A DNA stretch of 64,000 bases from Geminicoccus roseus DSM 18922 (lineage in GTDB: Bacteria > Pseudomonadota > Alphaproteobacteria > Geminicoccales > Geminicoccaceae). A program made the position numbers and the translations under genes. Shown here piece after piece: positions 26,656 to 35,408 of this stretch. Each line of letters opens with the position of its first letter. The stretch's first letter is position 1. The notes beneath the pieces were generated by a model, which worked only from the letters and a program-made list of their open reading frames with translations, had not been told where the DNA came from and did no database searches. The DNA lies in the NCBI RefSeq assembly GCF_000427665.1, contig NZ_KE386572.1, forward strand, positions 3,968,373-4,032,372, in the 5' to 3' direction.

Positions 26656-27804
26656 CCCGCCACCGGGAAACGCGGCGGTTCGCGGCCGGCCTTGGGGGCA
26701 ACGCCCCTTCTGGCCGCGCGAACCCGCTTTCCCGCACTCTTGCCCAACGGACGGCAGGACGCCGGACTGGCCGGTCCGTGCGCCTCCTGCCGGCCCGGCA
26801 ACCCCCCGGAAGCGCAGGGCTGCGAATAACCCTTCATCCAGACCAGCTCGGGGCGTTGCGGCTTGTGGACGTCCAGGCGGCAGCAGCGCTTCGACCATGA
26901 GTGATGCAGGTTGGTGAAGCGCTGGGAGCCGGCGCACGGGATCAGGTCGATGCAGGCAGGATCCTCCGGCCCATGACGACCATCCAGGACTTGATGCAGG
27001 CTCCCTCATGACCTGCATGGCCTGGGACAACGACGTTTTCTGAGCACCTGCGGGTGCGCGCCCTGGGATCGCGTTCCAGCGGGCGGTGGTTGAGAACGCC
27101 CCGCCGGTGCCGAGCCATGATCCGCGCCTGAAGAAGGTCAACGCGGCTGGCCCGCTGGGTCCGGGCAACCTTCCGCCCATCCAGGCGATGCCGCACCCGG
27201 AGCAGCCGATCCATCTGGTGCTGGAGGACGACCGCCAGCTGCCCGACATGCTGCGCCTTTTGTGGCGGACCGGCTTCACCCGGTTCGGCGGCTGTTTGGC
27301 CGGCGGCCTGGTGATGATGCATCGGGTAGCACGGCAGAGCATGGCGGGCGACGAGGCGATCGAGAAGGCCCAGCCCCTGGGCGGCGGGGGCGACACGCCT
27401 GGCCGGAAGGACTCCGTGACGTCCTGGCTGGGCAGCCGCCAGGAAAGCTGACGGGGCGCTGGCCCACCTGGCCGGCGAGGCGGGACTGGTCGCTGCCAAG
27501 AACCGGCAAGAACAGCCGGCCCGAAGGGACATGGCGGCGATTGCCGCTTCTTCCAGAACATCTTCCGATTGACGGAGATCGCGTCCCGGTGCACCGTCGA
27601 CCATGGCGACATGGTCTTTCCGGAAATTTGCGGCCGGGAATGGCCGGACCCGGCGCGCCTCCTTCCCCCTGGCGTTGATCCCGGCCACGATTTTGGCGGG
27701 CGGCGGCAGGGATGGGCGCGCCCGGCCGGTGCTTTCCGCATGGGGCGGCTTCCGGGCGGGCGGAAGGGGGCCGATGGGCGGCCCGGGTCGCGCTGGAGGA
27801 AGCG
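26656..27804. other. 1.1-kb stretch without a supported gene
   Basis: Several long frames are open on both strands, as expected at this GC content, but none shows a family motif, a ribosome site and a coherent start together. The best candidate is a 121-residue frame at 27086-27451 (+) of unknown type. The region may be decayed coding DNA; the remainder directly upstream of the cytochrome gene probably holds its promoter. Confidence 0.4.
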
Positions 27805-28425
27805 ATGGCGATCACAACAAGGACGTGGGGGCTCTCGGCCCTGGCGGCGGTGGCGGCCGTGGCGCTGGGGGTGGCGGCGCTGCCCGGGGATGCCGCGGGC
27901 GACGACGCCCGGCGGGGCTACCAGGGGCCGGGCTACAAGAGCCCGGGTCATCACGGGCACGGCTACCGGGGCTTCGTGGACTATGCCCGGGTTCATCGCG
28001 GCTACGCGATCGCGCCGGTGCGCCTGAACCTGAAGAACCGCGACCGCACCCTGGTGGGCCTGGGCAGCTACATCGTCAACGCCCAGGGCGGCTGCAACGA
28101 CTGCCACACCAACCCGCCCTTCGCGCCAGGCGGCGACCCGTTCAAGGGCCAGCCGGCCAAGATCAACACGGCCGGCTACCTGGCCGGCGGGGTGGCGTTC
28201 GGGCCGATCGTCTCCAAGAACATCACGCCGCACAAGAACGGCCGGCCGAACGGGCTGACCTACAAGGAGTTCCTGTCGATCATGCGCACCGGCCACAAGC
28301 CCGGCGAGGCGCGCATCCGCCAGGTAATGCCCTGGCCGGTCTACGGCAACATGATCGAGCCCGACCTGCGCGCGGTCTACGAGTACCTGCGCGCGATCCC
28401 GCCGATCCGGCCCAAGAGCGGCTGA
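27805..28425 (+). CDS. Monoheme cytochrome c, exported
   Basis: A 206-residue protein with an N-terminal signal (about residues 1-31). The heme-binding motif CNDCH is at residues 97-101 (NAQGGCNDCHTNPPF), and the distal Met is probably in RQVMPWPVYG. The region just after the signal is His/Gly/Tyr-rich (GYKSPGHHGHGYRGF), unusual. The order (ylvnaqGGCNDCHT, then ...GRPNGLTYKEFLSIMRTG, then YLRAIPP) resembles the small cytochromes attached to quinoprotein or molybdenum dehydrogenases. It should carry electrons in the periplasm. ATG at 27805 follows GGAGGAAG. No dehydrogenase partner is adjacent. Confidence 0.87.
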   Translation: MAITTRTWGLSALAAVAAVALGVAALPGDAAGDDARRGYQGPGYKSPGHHGHGYRGFVDYARVHRGYAIAPVRLNLKNRDRTLVGLGSYIVNAQGGCNDCHTNPPFAPGGDPFKGQPAKINTAGYLAGGVAFGPIVSKNITPHKNGRPNGLTYKEFLSIMRTGHKPGEARIRQVMPWPVYGNMIEPDLRAVYEYLRAIPPIRPKSG

Positions 28426-28437
28426 CGGTGGCGACGG

Positions 28438-28476
28438 GGCGGGCAGGGGGCGGCCGCCGGCCGGCCCTTGCCCGCC
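28438..28476 (+). terminator. GC-rich hairpin after the cytochrome gene
   Basis: Arms GGCGGGCAGGG (28438-28448) and CCCTTGCCCGCC (28465-28476) pair with one bulged base, 12 bases after the cytochrome stop. The loop is itself GC-rich and could pair further. No T run, so intrinsic termination is probable but not certain. Confidence 0.5.
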
Positions 28477-28516
28477 GCCCGGGTTAGGCGGTGGAACTGG
28501 GCGGCGGGCGCGCCGG

Positions 28517-29131
28517 TTGACTACCCTGGTGAGCAACATCACGGCCGAAGCGATGACCCGGGCACTCAGCGAGACCCTCGACCAGCTGGAAAAGTCGGTC
28601 CATGGCGACAGCATCGCCGTGCAGGAAGTCGTCGAGGCGCTCGGGCGCAAGTCGTTCGCGGCCCTGATGCTGATCTTCTCGCTGATCTCCACCTCGCCGG
28701 CCAGCGCCATTCCCGGCATCACCGCGATCGTCGCCACCATCGTGTTCATCCTGGTGGTGCAGATGATCTTTGGCCGGCAATGCGTCTGGCTGCCGGGCGT
28801 CATCACCCGCCGGCGGATGTCCTCGGCCAAGCTGTGCAAGGGGATCGGCTGGCTGCGCCGGCCGGTGCGCTTCGTCGAGCGGTTCCTGAAAGCCCGGCTC
28901 ACCTTCCTGCTGCACCGCCCCTGGATCCTCCTGCCGCTGCTGCTGATCCTGGCGCTGACCCTGTTCATGCCGTTCATGGAGGTGATCCCGACCTCGGGCT
29001 CGATCGCGTCCGCCGTGATCGCTTTGTTCGCTGCGGGGCTTTTGACCCGGGACGGCGCGCTGGTGATCGTGTCGCTGGTCGTGCTGCTGGGCGTGCCGCT
29101 GGCGGTGTGGCGGTTCGGGTTCGGGGGGTGA
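28517..29131 (+). CDS. ExoD family exopolysaccharide-associated membrane protein
   Basis: A 204-residue membrane protein. TTG at 28517, or the GTG 12 bases on, starts it. The ExoD pattern is visible: EVVEALGRKSFAALMLIFSLISTSPASAIPGITAIVATIVFILVVQMIFGR, then WLRRPVRFVERFLKARL, then two or three further helices with FMPFMEVIPTSGSIAS. Rhizobial ExoD affects exopolysaccharide and alkali tolerance; its biochemical role is unknown. It stands alone, not in a polysaccharide cluster. Confidence 0.9.
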   Translation: MTTLVSNITAEAMTRALSETLDQLEKSVHGDSIAVQEVVEALGRKSFAALMLIFSLISTSPASAIPGITAIVATIVFILVVQMIFGRQCVWLPGVITRRRMSSAKLCKGIGWLRRPVRFVERFLKARLTFLLHRPWILLPLLLILALTLFMPFMEVIPTSGSIASAVIALFAAGLLTRDGALVIVSLVVLLGVPLAVWRFGFGG

Positions 29132-29159
29132 GGGGAAGCGCAAAGCGGGAGGGGCGTGG

Positions 29160-29372
29160 ATGCGGATCTCGGTCGATCTCGGTGCCATCCAGGTCCAGGC
29201 GCTCGACGAACTGGCGAGGGCCGAGCAGCGGTCGCGCACGGCGCTGATCGGGCAGGCGATCGACGAATACTTGGCGAAGCGACGGGCGGGGGCGATGGAC
29301 GATGCCTTCGGCCTATGGGGCCAGCGCACGGTCGACGGGCTGGCCTGCCAGGATCGGCTACGCGGCGAGTAG
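29160..29372 (+). CDS. Ribbon-helix-helix antitoxin
   Basis: A 70-residue protein. MRISVDLGAIQVQALDELARAEQRSRTALIGQAIDEYLAKRR is a CopG/RHH DNA-binding fold: a short strand (ISVDL) then two helices. The C-terminal ~25 residues (DDAFGLWGQRTVDGLACQDRLRGE) form the toxin-binding tail seen in RHH antitoxins paired with PIN toxins. Directly downstream is a damaged VapC, so the antitoxin is intact and the toxin apparently dead. Normally it would repress its own operon with the toxin. Confidence 0.85.
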   Translation: MRISVDLGAIQVQALDELARAEQRSRTALIGQAIDEYLAKRRAGAMDDAFGLWGQRTVDGLACQDRLRGE

Positions 29373-29636
29373 CGCAGGTGCGGGCCGGCGTCATCCTGAT
29401 CGGCCAATTCGATGCCATACAGCAGGGGCGCAGGCTTCTTTGGCGGGTTCGAGGTGATCGTAATTGAGGATCGGATGGCGGAACGGGCGGTGGAGCTACA
29501 GCAAAGCCGCCGGATCCGGCTCCCCGACGCGCTGATCTGGGCGACGGCGCAGGTGCATGGCCTGCTGCTGGTCACGCGGAATACCAGGGATTTTCCGGCG
29601 GACGATCCGGGGGTGCGGGTGCCTTATGGGGTGTGA
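29373..29636 (+). pseudogene. Truncated PIN-domain (VapC) toxin remnant
   Basis: Downstream of the antitoxin the C-terminal half of a VapC is clear: EDRMAERAVELQQSRRIRLPDALIWATAQVHGLLLVTRNTRDFPADDPGVRVPYGV (29466-29636), including the Asp of LPDA and the TRNTRDF motif. The N-terminal half is reduced to ILIGQFDAIQQGR (near 29394), in another frame, where intact toxins read like DTNILIDYLNG; the first catalytic Asp and the middle Glu region are missing. A deletion of roughly 100 bp plus a frame change best explains it. VapC toxins are RNases; this copy should be inactive. Confidence 0.8.
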
Positions 29637-29690
29637 CCCTTCCCTGGGCGGGAGGGTGCTGGGATGCGAGGCCTGACCGCATTTCCGCAG
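29591..29690 (+). repeat. vapC-tail repeat, copy A
   Basis: These 100 bp cover the last codons of the broken vapC and about 54 bases past its stop. They align without gaps to 41221-41320 with 78 of 100 identical bases by my count. The distal part ends GCGAGGCCTGACCGCATTTCC, a variant of the core GCAAGACCTGACCCC seen in the other copies. Confidence 0.75.
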
Positions 29691-29710
29691 GCGCCATGGC
29701 CGGGCTCGCC

Positions 29711-30793
29711 TCAGGTGGTGAAGTCGCCCGTGGTGAAGTCGGCGGCGGCCAGCCGGGTGATGCCGAACAGGGTGAGCGTGTCGCCCTGGAAGCGGGCGAA
29801 GCCGCTGGCATCGCCGGCATGGATCACCAGGGAGTCGCGGGCAACGTTGTCGAGCTGGATCTTTTCGACCTCGACATGAGCGTCCGCCCCATCGACCAGG
29901 CCGTTCTTGTTGCTGTCCAATTCGGTTAGGCCGATGCGCCTCACTTCGCCAAAGCCTTTAACAAGGAAGAAGACCCTGAACTGAATCCGGAGCTGGTCCT
30001 CGCCGCGGGCGAAATCCGCGACGAGGTCGCTGTCGGGGCTGACCCAGTCGGCGCGGCGTGAGGAAAAGTACTGGCCGAAGTCGTCGCCCTCGAAGACGAC
30101 GGTGTCGCTGCCGGCGCCCAACCGGATCAGGTCGTTGCCGTCCTCGCCGATGGCGATGTCGTCGCCGCTCCCGCCGAGCAGCAGGTCGTCGCCCGGCCAG
30201 CCGATCAGGGTGTCGTCGCCGGTCCCGCCGTCCAGCCGGTCCTTGCCATAGTTGCCGACCAGGAGGTCGTTGCCATCGCCGCCATCGAGGACGTCATGGT
30301 CGTCCTGGTAGTCGCCGCGGATGTTCTGCAGATCGGCCGCCAAGCCGTAGAGGATGTCATCGCCGGTCCCGCCTGACATCTGGTCCGCACCCAGGCCGCC
30401 CACGAGGTGGTCGTTGCCGCTGTCGCCGGACAACGCGTCGTCATCCGCCTCGCCGTAGAGGCGATCCTCGCCGCTGCCGCCAAGGAGGAGGTCGCTGCCG
30501 GCAGCCCCATCGAGCCGGTCGTCGCCCCTGGCACCCTCCAGCCGGTCGTGGCCGTCCTGGCCGAACAGGCGGTCGTTGCCATTGCCGCCGGCCAGCCGGT
30601 CGTCCCCGGCCTGGCCAAAGAGCCGGTCATCGCCGTCCTTGCCCCAGAGCGTGTCGTCGCCGGTCTCGCCGAAGACGGCGTCGTCGCCCGGCCCGGCGAC
30701 GAGCGTGTCGTTGCCGGCCCGGCCGTAGATCGTGTCCCTGGACGACGTGCCGGTCAGGCGGTCGTTTGTCGGTGTGCCGATGATGGTTGGCAT
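29711..30793 (-). CDS. RTX (hemolysin-type calcium-binding repeat) protein
   Basis: A 360-residue acidic protein. From MPTIIGTPTNDRLTGTSSRDTIYGRAGNDTL onward the first ~230 residues are tandem nonapeptides of type GGxGxDxLx, which form a calcium-binding beta-roll. A non-repetitive C-terminal domain follows (DLVADFARGEDQLRIQF, ...ELDSNKNGLVDGADAHVEV, an EF-hand-like loop) and ends in FTTGDFTT. RTX proteins leave the cell through type I secretion using a C-terminal signal; no type I exporter genes are nearby. There is no enzymatic domain, so its role (surface layer, adhesion, calcium binding) is open. Confidence 0.92.
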   Translation of the reverse strand: MPTIIGTPTNDRLTGTSSRDTIYGRAGNDTLVAGPGDDAVFGETGDDTLWGKDGDDRLFGQAGDDRLAGGNGNDRLFGQDGHDRLEGARGDDRLDGAAGSDLLLGGSGEDRLYGEADDDALSGDSGNDHLVGGLGADQMSGGTGDDILYGLAADLQNIRGDYQDDHDVLDGGDGNDLLVGNYGKDRLDGGTGDDTLIGWPGDDLLLGGSGDDIAIGEDGNDLIRLGAGSDTVVFEGDDFGQYFSSRRADWVSPDSDLVADFARGEDQLRIQFRVFFLVKGFGEVRRIGLTELDSNKNGLVDGADAHVEVEKIQLDNVARDSLVIHAGDASGFARFQGDTLTLFGITRLAAADFTTGDFTT

Positions 30794-31251
30794 GGCGTGC
30801 TCCTGCCCGCTTCCCCACGCGCTGCCGAGGACGGCGGGGCCGTGCCGGGGCGTGATGCCTGATGGCAGGGCGGACCGGGGACGATGGACTGCCTGCCTTC
30901 CCGTGGCTTCGATGCGTTGGAACCGGGGATTTTACCTGATCTGGGGCGGGCCCACCATGGAATGGGGATGGCAGGGCCTGACCAGAATCCCCGCGCAGTT
31001 TCCGTAGGAGCCTATGACCAGGGAGTGGCATCGTAATCGTTGGCGATCGCAGCGACGATGAGCGAGATCGGCGTGTCTGCCCGATACCGCGAGCGAGAGG
31101 AGGACGGCGTGACGCCGGGTACTCAGAATGGAAATCCGCCCTTTGCTCCCATACATCACCAATAAATATTCCGCTGCCGGAAGTTTTTATGCCTCTCGAC
31201 CATCTGCCGGTTTCGTTGAACTCTGCTCCCTTTCCGTTAGAGGATTGAATT
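30794..31251. other. 458-bp intergenic region, GC falling toward its right end
   Basis: It separates the RTX gene from an AT-richer block. No gene is supported. GC content drops sharply near 31150. Both divergent promoters are probably here, but I cannot point to clear -35/-10 boxes. Confidence 0.5.
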
Positions 31252-31422
31252 ATGAAACCGGTCCACATTTTACGGCTGCGTTACGACACTCCACCGGAGC
31301 ATGAGGGGTTGATTGGTGCTGTGGAAATTGGCGAGAGTATCGAAGCGAGTGCTCGAATCTCTCAAGTCATAACGCATAGAATACTGAGCGGGAAGAACTA
31401 CGAAAAAGGCAACAGCCAGTAG
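31252..31422 (+). CDS. Small unknown protein (56 aa), AT-rich block
   Basis: ATG at 31252 preceded by AGAGGATTG gives a 56-residue protein (MKPVHILRLRYDTPPEHEGL... ending NYEKGNSQ) that stops at TAG 31420-31422. Composition is soluble and balanced, not the Arg/Ala/Gly-rich look of shadow frames. No family recognised. First of three genes on the same strand in DNA much richer in A+T than the surroundings, suggesting recent acquisition. Confidence 0.5.
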   Translation: MKPVHILRLRYDTPPEHEGLIGAVEIGESIEASARISQVITHRILSGKNYEKGNSQ

Positions 31423-31478
31423 CTAGAGTATTTACTGGCTCCCCAGGCAAGGGTTCTATTTGGCAAGATCTATTTGTT

Positions 31479-32138
31479 TTGGCGAATAGCGAGCAATATC
31501 CCCTATGGTATGATGCAACTAAATTTCTATTGGAAGTCATGATACTGCCGATCTTCGCGTGGATCGTGCATCAAGCGCTTGGCCAGAACCGGGAATCCGA
31601 GCAACGGCTCGCCCGATTAGAGGGCCAGATGAACGAGGCGCTCAGGGCGAACGACAATCTCGCTGCGCAGATCCGGATGGCCCATGAAGCGCAACTGGCA
31701 GACCGCCAGTTGCTGCATGGAGTCGCCGAGGCCGCCTTCCGGCGATCCCGAACCTCCGTCCGAAAGCTCCCCGCGCCGGTAGGCAGGACTTCCCGGTGGA
31801 TGAAGCTGGAGGCTCCCAAGGCGGTCGACCGCGTTGAGATCGGCGAAGTGGAGGCAGAGGTTCTGCGTGCGTTGGAGGAACTGGAACTGCTTGAGGCGTG
31901 CGCATTCCGCGTGCAGTTCATCTCATTCAATATCCGTACCGGCTCATGCAAGGTTGAGCTGCTCGACGGAACTGGGCGGGAAGTCCTCGGGAAAGTGGTC
32001 GATCCAAGCAGATTGCAACCTCTCAACCCGTACACTCGCTCCCTCCACGAACGTATTCCTGTGACAGTCACTGCACAGGAAGCGTTATTGGATGGTGAAT
32101 TGCACAGGCTCTTCATCATTGCTGGCATATCTGACTAG
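31479..32138 (+). CDS. Membrane-anchored coiled-coil protein of unknown function
   Basis: A 219-residue protein, start TTG 31479 (no strong ribosome site). One membrane helix at about residues 13-35 (KFLLEVMILPIFAWIVHQAL), then a likely coiled coil (ESEQRLARLEGQMNEALRANDNLAAQIRMA, about 38-70) and a C-terminal domain of about 110 residues with strands such as CAFRVQFISFNI and SCKVELLDGTG. Layout suggests an inner-membrane anchor presenting a cytoplasmic domain. No family recognised. Second gene of the AT-rich block. Confidence 0.65.
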   Translation: MANSEQYPLWYDATKFLLEVMILPIFAWIVHQALGQNRESEQRLARLEGQMNEALRANDNLAAQIRMAHEAQLADRQLLHGVAEAAFRRSRTSVRKLPAPVGRTSRWMKLEAPKAVDRVEIGEVEAEVLRALEELELLEACAFRVQFISFNIRTGSCKVELLDGTGREVLGKVVDPSRLQPLNPYTRSLHERIPVTVTAQEALLDGELHRLFIIAGISD

Positions 32139-32251
32139 AATACCGTCATGACCTAAACCGTTGCGAATATGCGGCTACTGTGATAGCCTTCCTTCCGGAA
32201 GACTTTGGAAATTTTAGCTTTTTTGTTTAGCATGCATTGCCGTGCATGTAA

Positions 32252-32788
32252 ATGAGAGCGTTGCGTGTATCAAAATCTAATATGCTTGCTAGTAATGGGC
32301 CAAGATGTGCGGTCAGCGAGAAAGATATTTGGAGAGAAAAGATGCCACCTTGTTGTGAAGTAGTAAATACCGGGCCCGCCAATCGTGTTCGTGTAAGAAA
32401 TTCGTGCGCGGAAACTCGAGCAGCTAAGGTTTTGCATGATGGCGGGACAAATGTAGAGACTGTCATATATCGCATTGAGTATGGTCGACCGCGGGATGTG
32501 AGATTTCGTAGTCGTAGAGCGAGGGTCTTAAGCGATGAGCCAACTAGAACAGGTCTTGGGCCAGATGCGACACAACACGTTCGCGAGGAGCGCAGCGATG
32601 GAGGTGTTTGGCTTCGAAATGTAAGTCTGCAATATGTATATGTTGAATACGAGATTTATGTTGATGGAAGATCGGATCCGGATACAAAGCATCAGTTCGT
32701 TATCTGGCCAAACAAAAAGCGAGTTATTTCCAATGATTCTGGAAATATTCATGTAAGGATAATTGCTGCAGAATTCGAAGAAGATTAG
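32252..32788 (+). CDS. Unknown protein (178 aa), AT-rich block
   Basis: A 178-residue protein starting at ATG 32252. The C-terminal half looks like alternating strands (VWLRNVSLQYVYVEYEIYVDGRSD, HQFVIWPNKKRVISND, IHVRIIAAEFEED), a beta-rich domain; the first half has a CC pair (PPCCEVV) and is Arg-rich. No family recognised. A+T content is clearly higher than the chromosome average and codon use differs. It ends about 105 bp before a fragment of an ABC-F gene. Confidence 0.55.
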   Translation: MRALRVSKSNMLASNGPRCAVSEKDIWREKMPPCCEVVNTGPANRVRVRNSCAETRAAKVLHDGGTNVETVIYRIEYGRPRDVRFRSRRARVLSDEPTRTGLGPDATQHVREERSDGGVWLRNVSLQYVYVEYEIYVDGRSDPDTKHQFVIWPNKKRVISNDSGNIHVRIIAAEFEED

Positions 32789-32894
32789 AATCTGTCTAGA
32801 TACTGATGAATTGTGAGGCTCACTGAGGTGTGGCTTGGTCTAACAGCCCTGCGGTTGATCTCGAAGAGCCGTGTCGAGTCTGTTTGTTTCTGCT

Positions 32895-33402
32895 CAATGC
32901 CCTCAATTTACTCCCAGAAAGTTCGCCTCCGCCTTCGCCAGCCCGTCCAGGTACTCCGCCTACTTCTTCCCCAGCCCCTCCAGATCCAGCTCTCTCATGT
33001 AGCTCTTCGGATCCGCCATCTTCACGTCAATCTCAGTGATCGCCGCCTGGATCCGCTCGATTAGATGTTCCAGCTTCACCGCCTCCTGGCGCAGCGGGGC
33101 CAGTTTCTGGAGGGATTTATCGAGGGTGCGCCTGGGCGGGTTGCTGAGCGGGAGTGGGGATTTACTGGTTGTTGGCGCGTTCGGAGAGCATCTACTGGCG
33201 GTAGTTGTCTAGGTCGCCGTCGAAAGGGGGGTGACGCGGCCGTTGCCGGCCAGCCAGAGGCGGTCGTGGGAGACCGAGACCACGGCGCCGGGGAACTCGT
33301 TGATGGCCTCGATCAGGGCCTCGCGGCTGTCGATGTCCAGATGGTTGGTGGGCTCGTCCAGGATCAGGAACTGCGGGTCGTGGCGCGTGATCATGGCGAG
33401 GT
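32895..33402 (-). pseudogene. Partial second copy of the ABC-F gene 3' end
   Basis: This stretch aligns to the 3' part of the intact ABC-F gene (about 43,190-43,740) in the same orientation. Shared DNA includes GCCTCCTGGCGCAG, GGTTGGTGGGCTCGTCCAGG and GGAACTGCGGGTCGTGG. The copy carries several deletions, among them the Pro-rich linker and part of the second ATPase domain, so no frame is intact. Similarity stops near 33402, exactly where a histidine-kinase fragment begins. It is a decayed partial duplication. Confidence 0.85.
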
Positions 33403-33449
33403 TCGGGCAGGGGCACGGAGCGGCCTTCGGGCGATGAGGAGGCACGTCA

Positions 33450-34024
33450 TCACCCCGCCGCCACCGCCTCCACCGCCGCCACCTTGGCCAGCGTGATCCG
33501 GAAGCAGGCACCGGACTGGCGGTGGGGGGCCAGGTCGATGTGGCCGTTCATGTCGCGGAGGAGGCCGAACGCGATGGACAGGCCGATGCCGGTACCCTTG
33601 CCGGCGGGCTTGCTGCTGACGAAGGGCCGGAACACGCGCGGGGCGATGGCGGGGGCGACGCCGCAGCCATGGTCGCCGACCTCGACCTGCCAGAAATCCG
33701 GGGGGACGGCGGTGATGGCGAGGGCGATGCGGCCCTGGAAGCGGGCGCCGTCCCGCTCGCGCCGCTCCTCGATCGCGTCCATGGCGTCGACCACCAGATC
33801 GATCAGGGTCTGCTCCATCGGCACTGGGCGGGCGCGCACGAGATAGGGCTGGCGGGGCGGGTCGATCGCCCAAGTCGATGCGGTGGAAGCGCAGCTGCTC
33901 GCCCATCATCCGGGCCACCGCCTCCACCGTGGCAAACAGGTCGAACACCACCTTCGGCTCGTCGCCCTGGCGGCCGGGCAGGCGCATGGGGCGCTGCCGG
34001 GTGCTGATGCCCCCTTTGAGGAGC
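33450..34024 (-). pseudogene. Truncated, frameshifted histidine kinase (ATPase domain)
   Basis: The C-terminal ATPase domain of a sensor kinase: N-box-like LIDLVVDAMDAIEERRERDG, G1 VGDHGCGVAP, F-box FRPFVSSKPAGKGTGIGLSIAFGLL, ending in ACFRITLA. The part before it (LLKGGISTRQRPMRLPGRQ, VVFDLFATVEAVARMMGEQLRFHRIDL) is in another frame. One extra G near 33867-33869 restores reading to ...FHRIDLAIDPPRQPYLVRARP. The dimerisation His and all sensor domains are missing, cut where the uspA gene ends (34025). Confidence 0.8.
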
Positions 34025-34867
34025 TCACCAGGCCTTGGCGACCAGCACGTCGCAATGGGCCTGCAGCAGCAGGTCCTCGGCGACGCTGCCCAGGAGGGCG
34101 TGGGCGATGCCGGTGCGGCCGTGGGTGCCGATCACCAGCAGGTCGGCGGGCAGGCGGCCCGCCACGTGGAGCAGGACCTCGGTCGCCGGCCCCTGGACGG
34201 TGAGGCGTTGCTGGGGGGGAAGCTGGTCGCCCAGCCTGGCCAGAAAGGCGGTGAGCTCCTCGTCGATCATGCGGTCGAGCTCGCGCGTGTGCATCTCGCG
34301 CGCCTCCGAACGCACGTCGCCGGCGAGAAACACCGGGAAGGGCGCCATGTAGCTGTGGACCAGGTGGAACGTTGCGGCGGGCGCCACCCGGAACGCCGCC
34401 CGCGCCGCCCAGAGCGAGTGCAGCGAGAAGTCGATCCCGACCACGGCCTGCCGGTAGTCCGCCTCGGCCTCGCGCCGCACGACCAGGACCGGAAGGCGGC
34501 CCTGGCGGATCACCCGCTCGGCGGTGCTGCCGCGGAACATGGTTGGCGCCACGCCGTGATGCACCCCCAGCATGATCAGCTCGGCGCCGGATGCCGTCGC
34601 CTCCTGGAGGATCACGGCCTCGGGCCTGCCGGCGGCGATCGCCAGCGAAACAGTCGCCGCGACATCGCCGCCAAGCGTCTGGATGCGCTCCTGCAGGATG
34701 GTTTCGGCCGCAGCCTTCTGGGCCTCGGCCAGGTGCGCCGGCAGGGCGTCGTCGACCACGTGGCACACGCGCAGCTGGGCGCCGTGCTGCCGCGCCAGCC
34801 GCAAGGCGCGGGCCAGCGCCAGCTCGGAGCGGGGGGAGAGGTCGGTCGCAAGCAGAAGCCGCTTCAA
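34025..34867 (-). CDS. Universal stress protein with two Usp domains
   Basis: A 280-residue protein of two tandem Usp domains. TTG at 34867 is chosen because AGGAGG stands 7 bases before it, a perfect ribosome site; the frame is open another 10 codons upstream without one. The second domain has the ATP motif GTHGRTGIAHALLGSVAE (G-x2-G-x9-G-S), while the first (GVHHGVAPTMFRGSTAE) lacks the second Gly. So ATP binding is likely only in domain 2. Family members help survival under starvation, oxidative stress and low oxygen. Confidence 0.92.
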   Translation of the reverse strand: MKRLLLATDLSPRSELALARALRLARQHGAQLRVCHVVDDALPAHLAEAQKAAAETILQERIQTLGGDVAATVSLAIAAGRPEAVILQEATASGAELIMLGVHHGVAPTMFRGSTAERVIRQGRLPVLVVRREAEADYRQAVVGIDFSLHSLWAARAAFRVAPAATFHLVHSYMAPFPVFLAGDVRSEAREMHTRELDRMIDEELTAFLARLGDQLPPQQRLTVQGPATEVLLHVAGRLPADLLVIGTHGRTGIAHALLGSVAEDLLLQAHCDVLVAKAW

Positions 34868-35408
34868 GTCCTGCCTCCTTTGTCGGCCAGATAGCATCCA
34901 GATCCAGTCGATCCGAGTTGAACTGGGGTCGGCGGATCAGGATTTCGAGTATCGGGGCGGGCTAAATCGGCTCGGCTGGTGTCCTGCTGCTGCTGCTGTT
35001 CTTGCGGAGATCATGGAATCGAGGGGCGGCGTGGACAAGTCGTCAGCAACTTGCACCGAAGCCGGATCATCGAAGGGCGTTGTCCATTTCGTACCTGCCA
35101 CACGGAGCCGAAGGCTGCGCGTCGACCATGCCGGCAAGCGTCGGCTGCCCGCAGCCCAAGGGGATCCGGGGTGGCGATGGCGCGAGACCGCCGGCCACTG
35201 GCGGAGAAGCGGCTGAGGGCTCCGGCGGCTATCCCCCTTGGGGCGGAGGTGAGGAGGCAGGATCTGACCCTCGGTTCCCTTGCCCCTCCGTTTCCTCGCA
35301 TGATCCGAGTTCCGGCTGGCGGGGAGTGGAGGGGACGCTTCCGGGGCCTGGGGACCGGCCCGGTGCGTTGTCCGGGATCGGTGCAAGCTGCTGTCGGCCG
35401 GGCTGGGG
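34868..35408. other. 541-bp stretch without a supported gene
   Basis: Contains a short CTG triplet run near 34983 and, at 35260-35272, GGCAGGATCTGACCCTC, loosely similar to the core of the vapC-tail repeat. Overlapping open frames on both strands show no family motif. Probably promoter region for uspA plus decayed sequence. Confidence 0.4.

Noticed and set aside
26542-29418. A 958-codon open frame on the minus strand
   Set aside because: It runs antisense through the cytochrome c and ExoD genes and is Arg/Pro/Ser-rich without any domain; a result of high GC.
29740-30790. Short repeated DNA units resembling a tandem or CRISPR-like array
   Set aside because: They are the coding repeats of the RTX protein (nine-residue units), with no spacers or constant direct repeats.
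34981-35003. CTG triplet run as a possible phase-variation tract
   Set aside because: Only five units, outside any supported gene and with no promoter elements around it.
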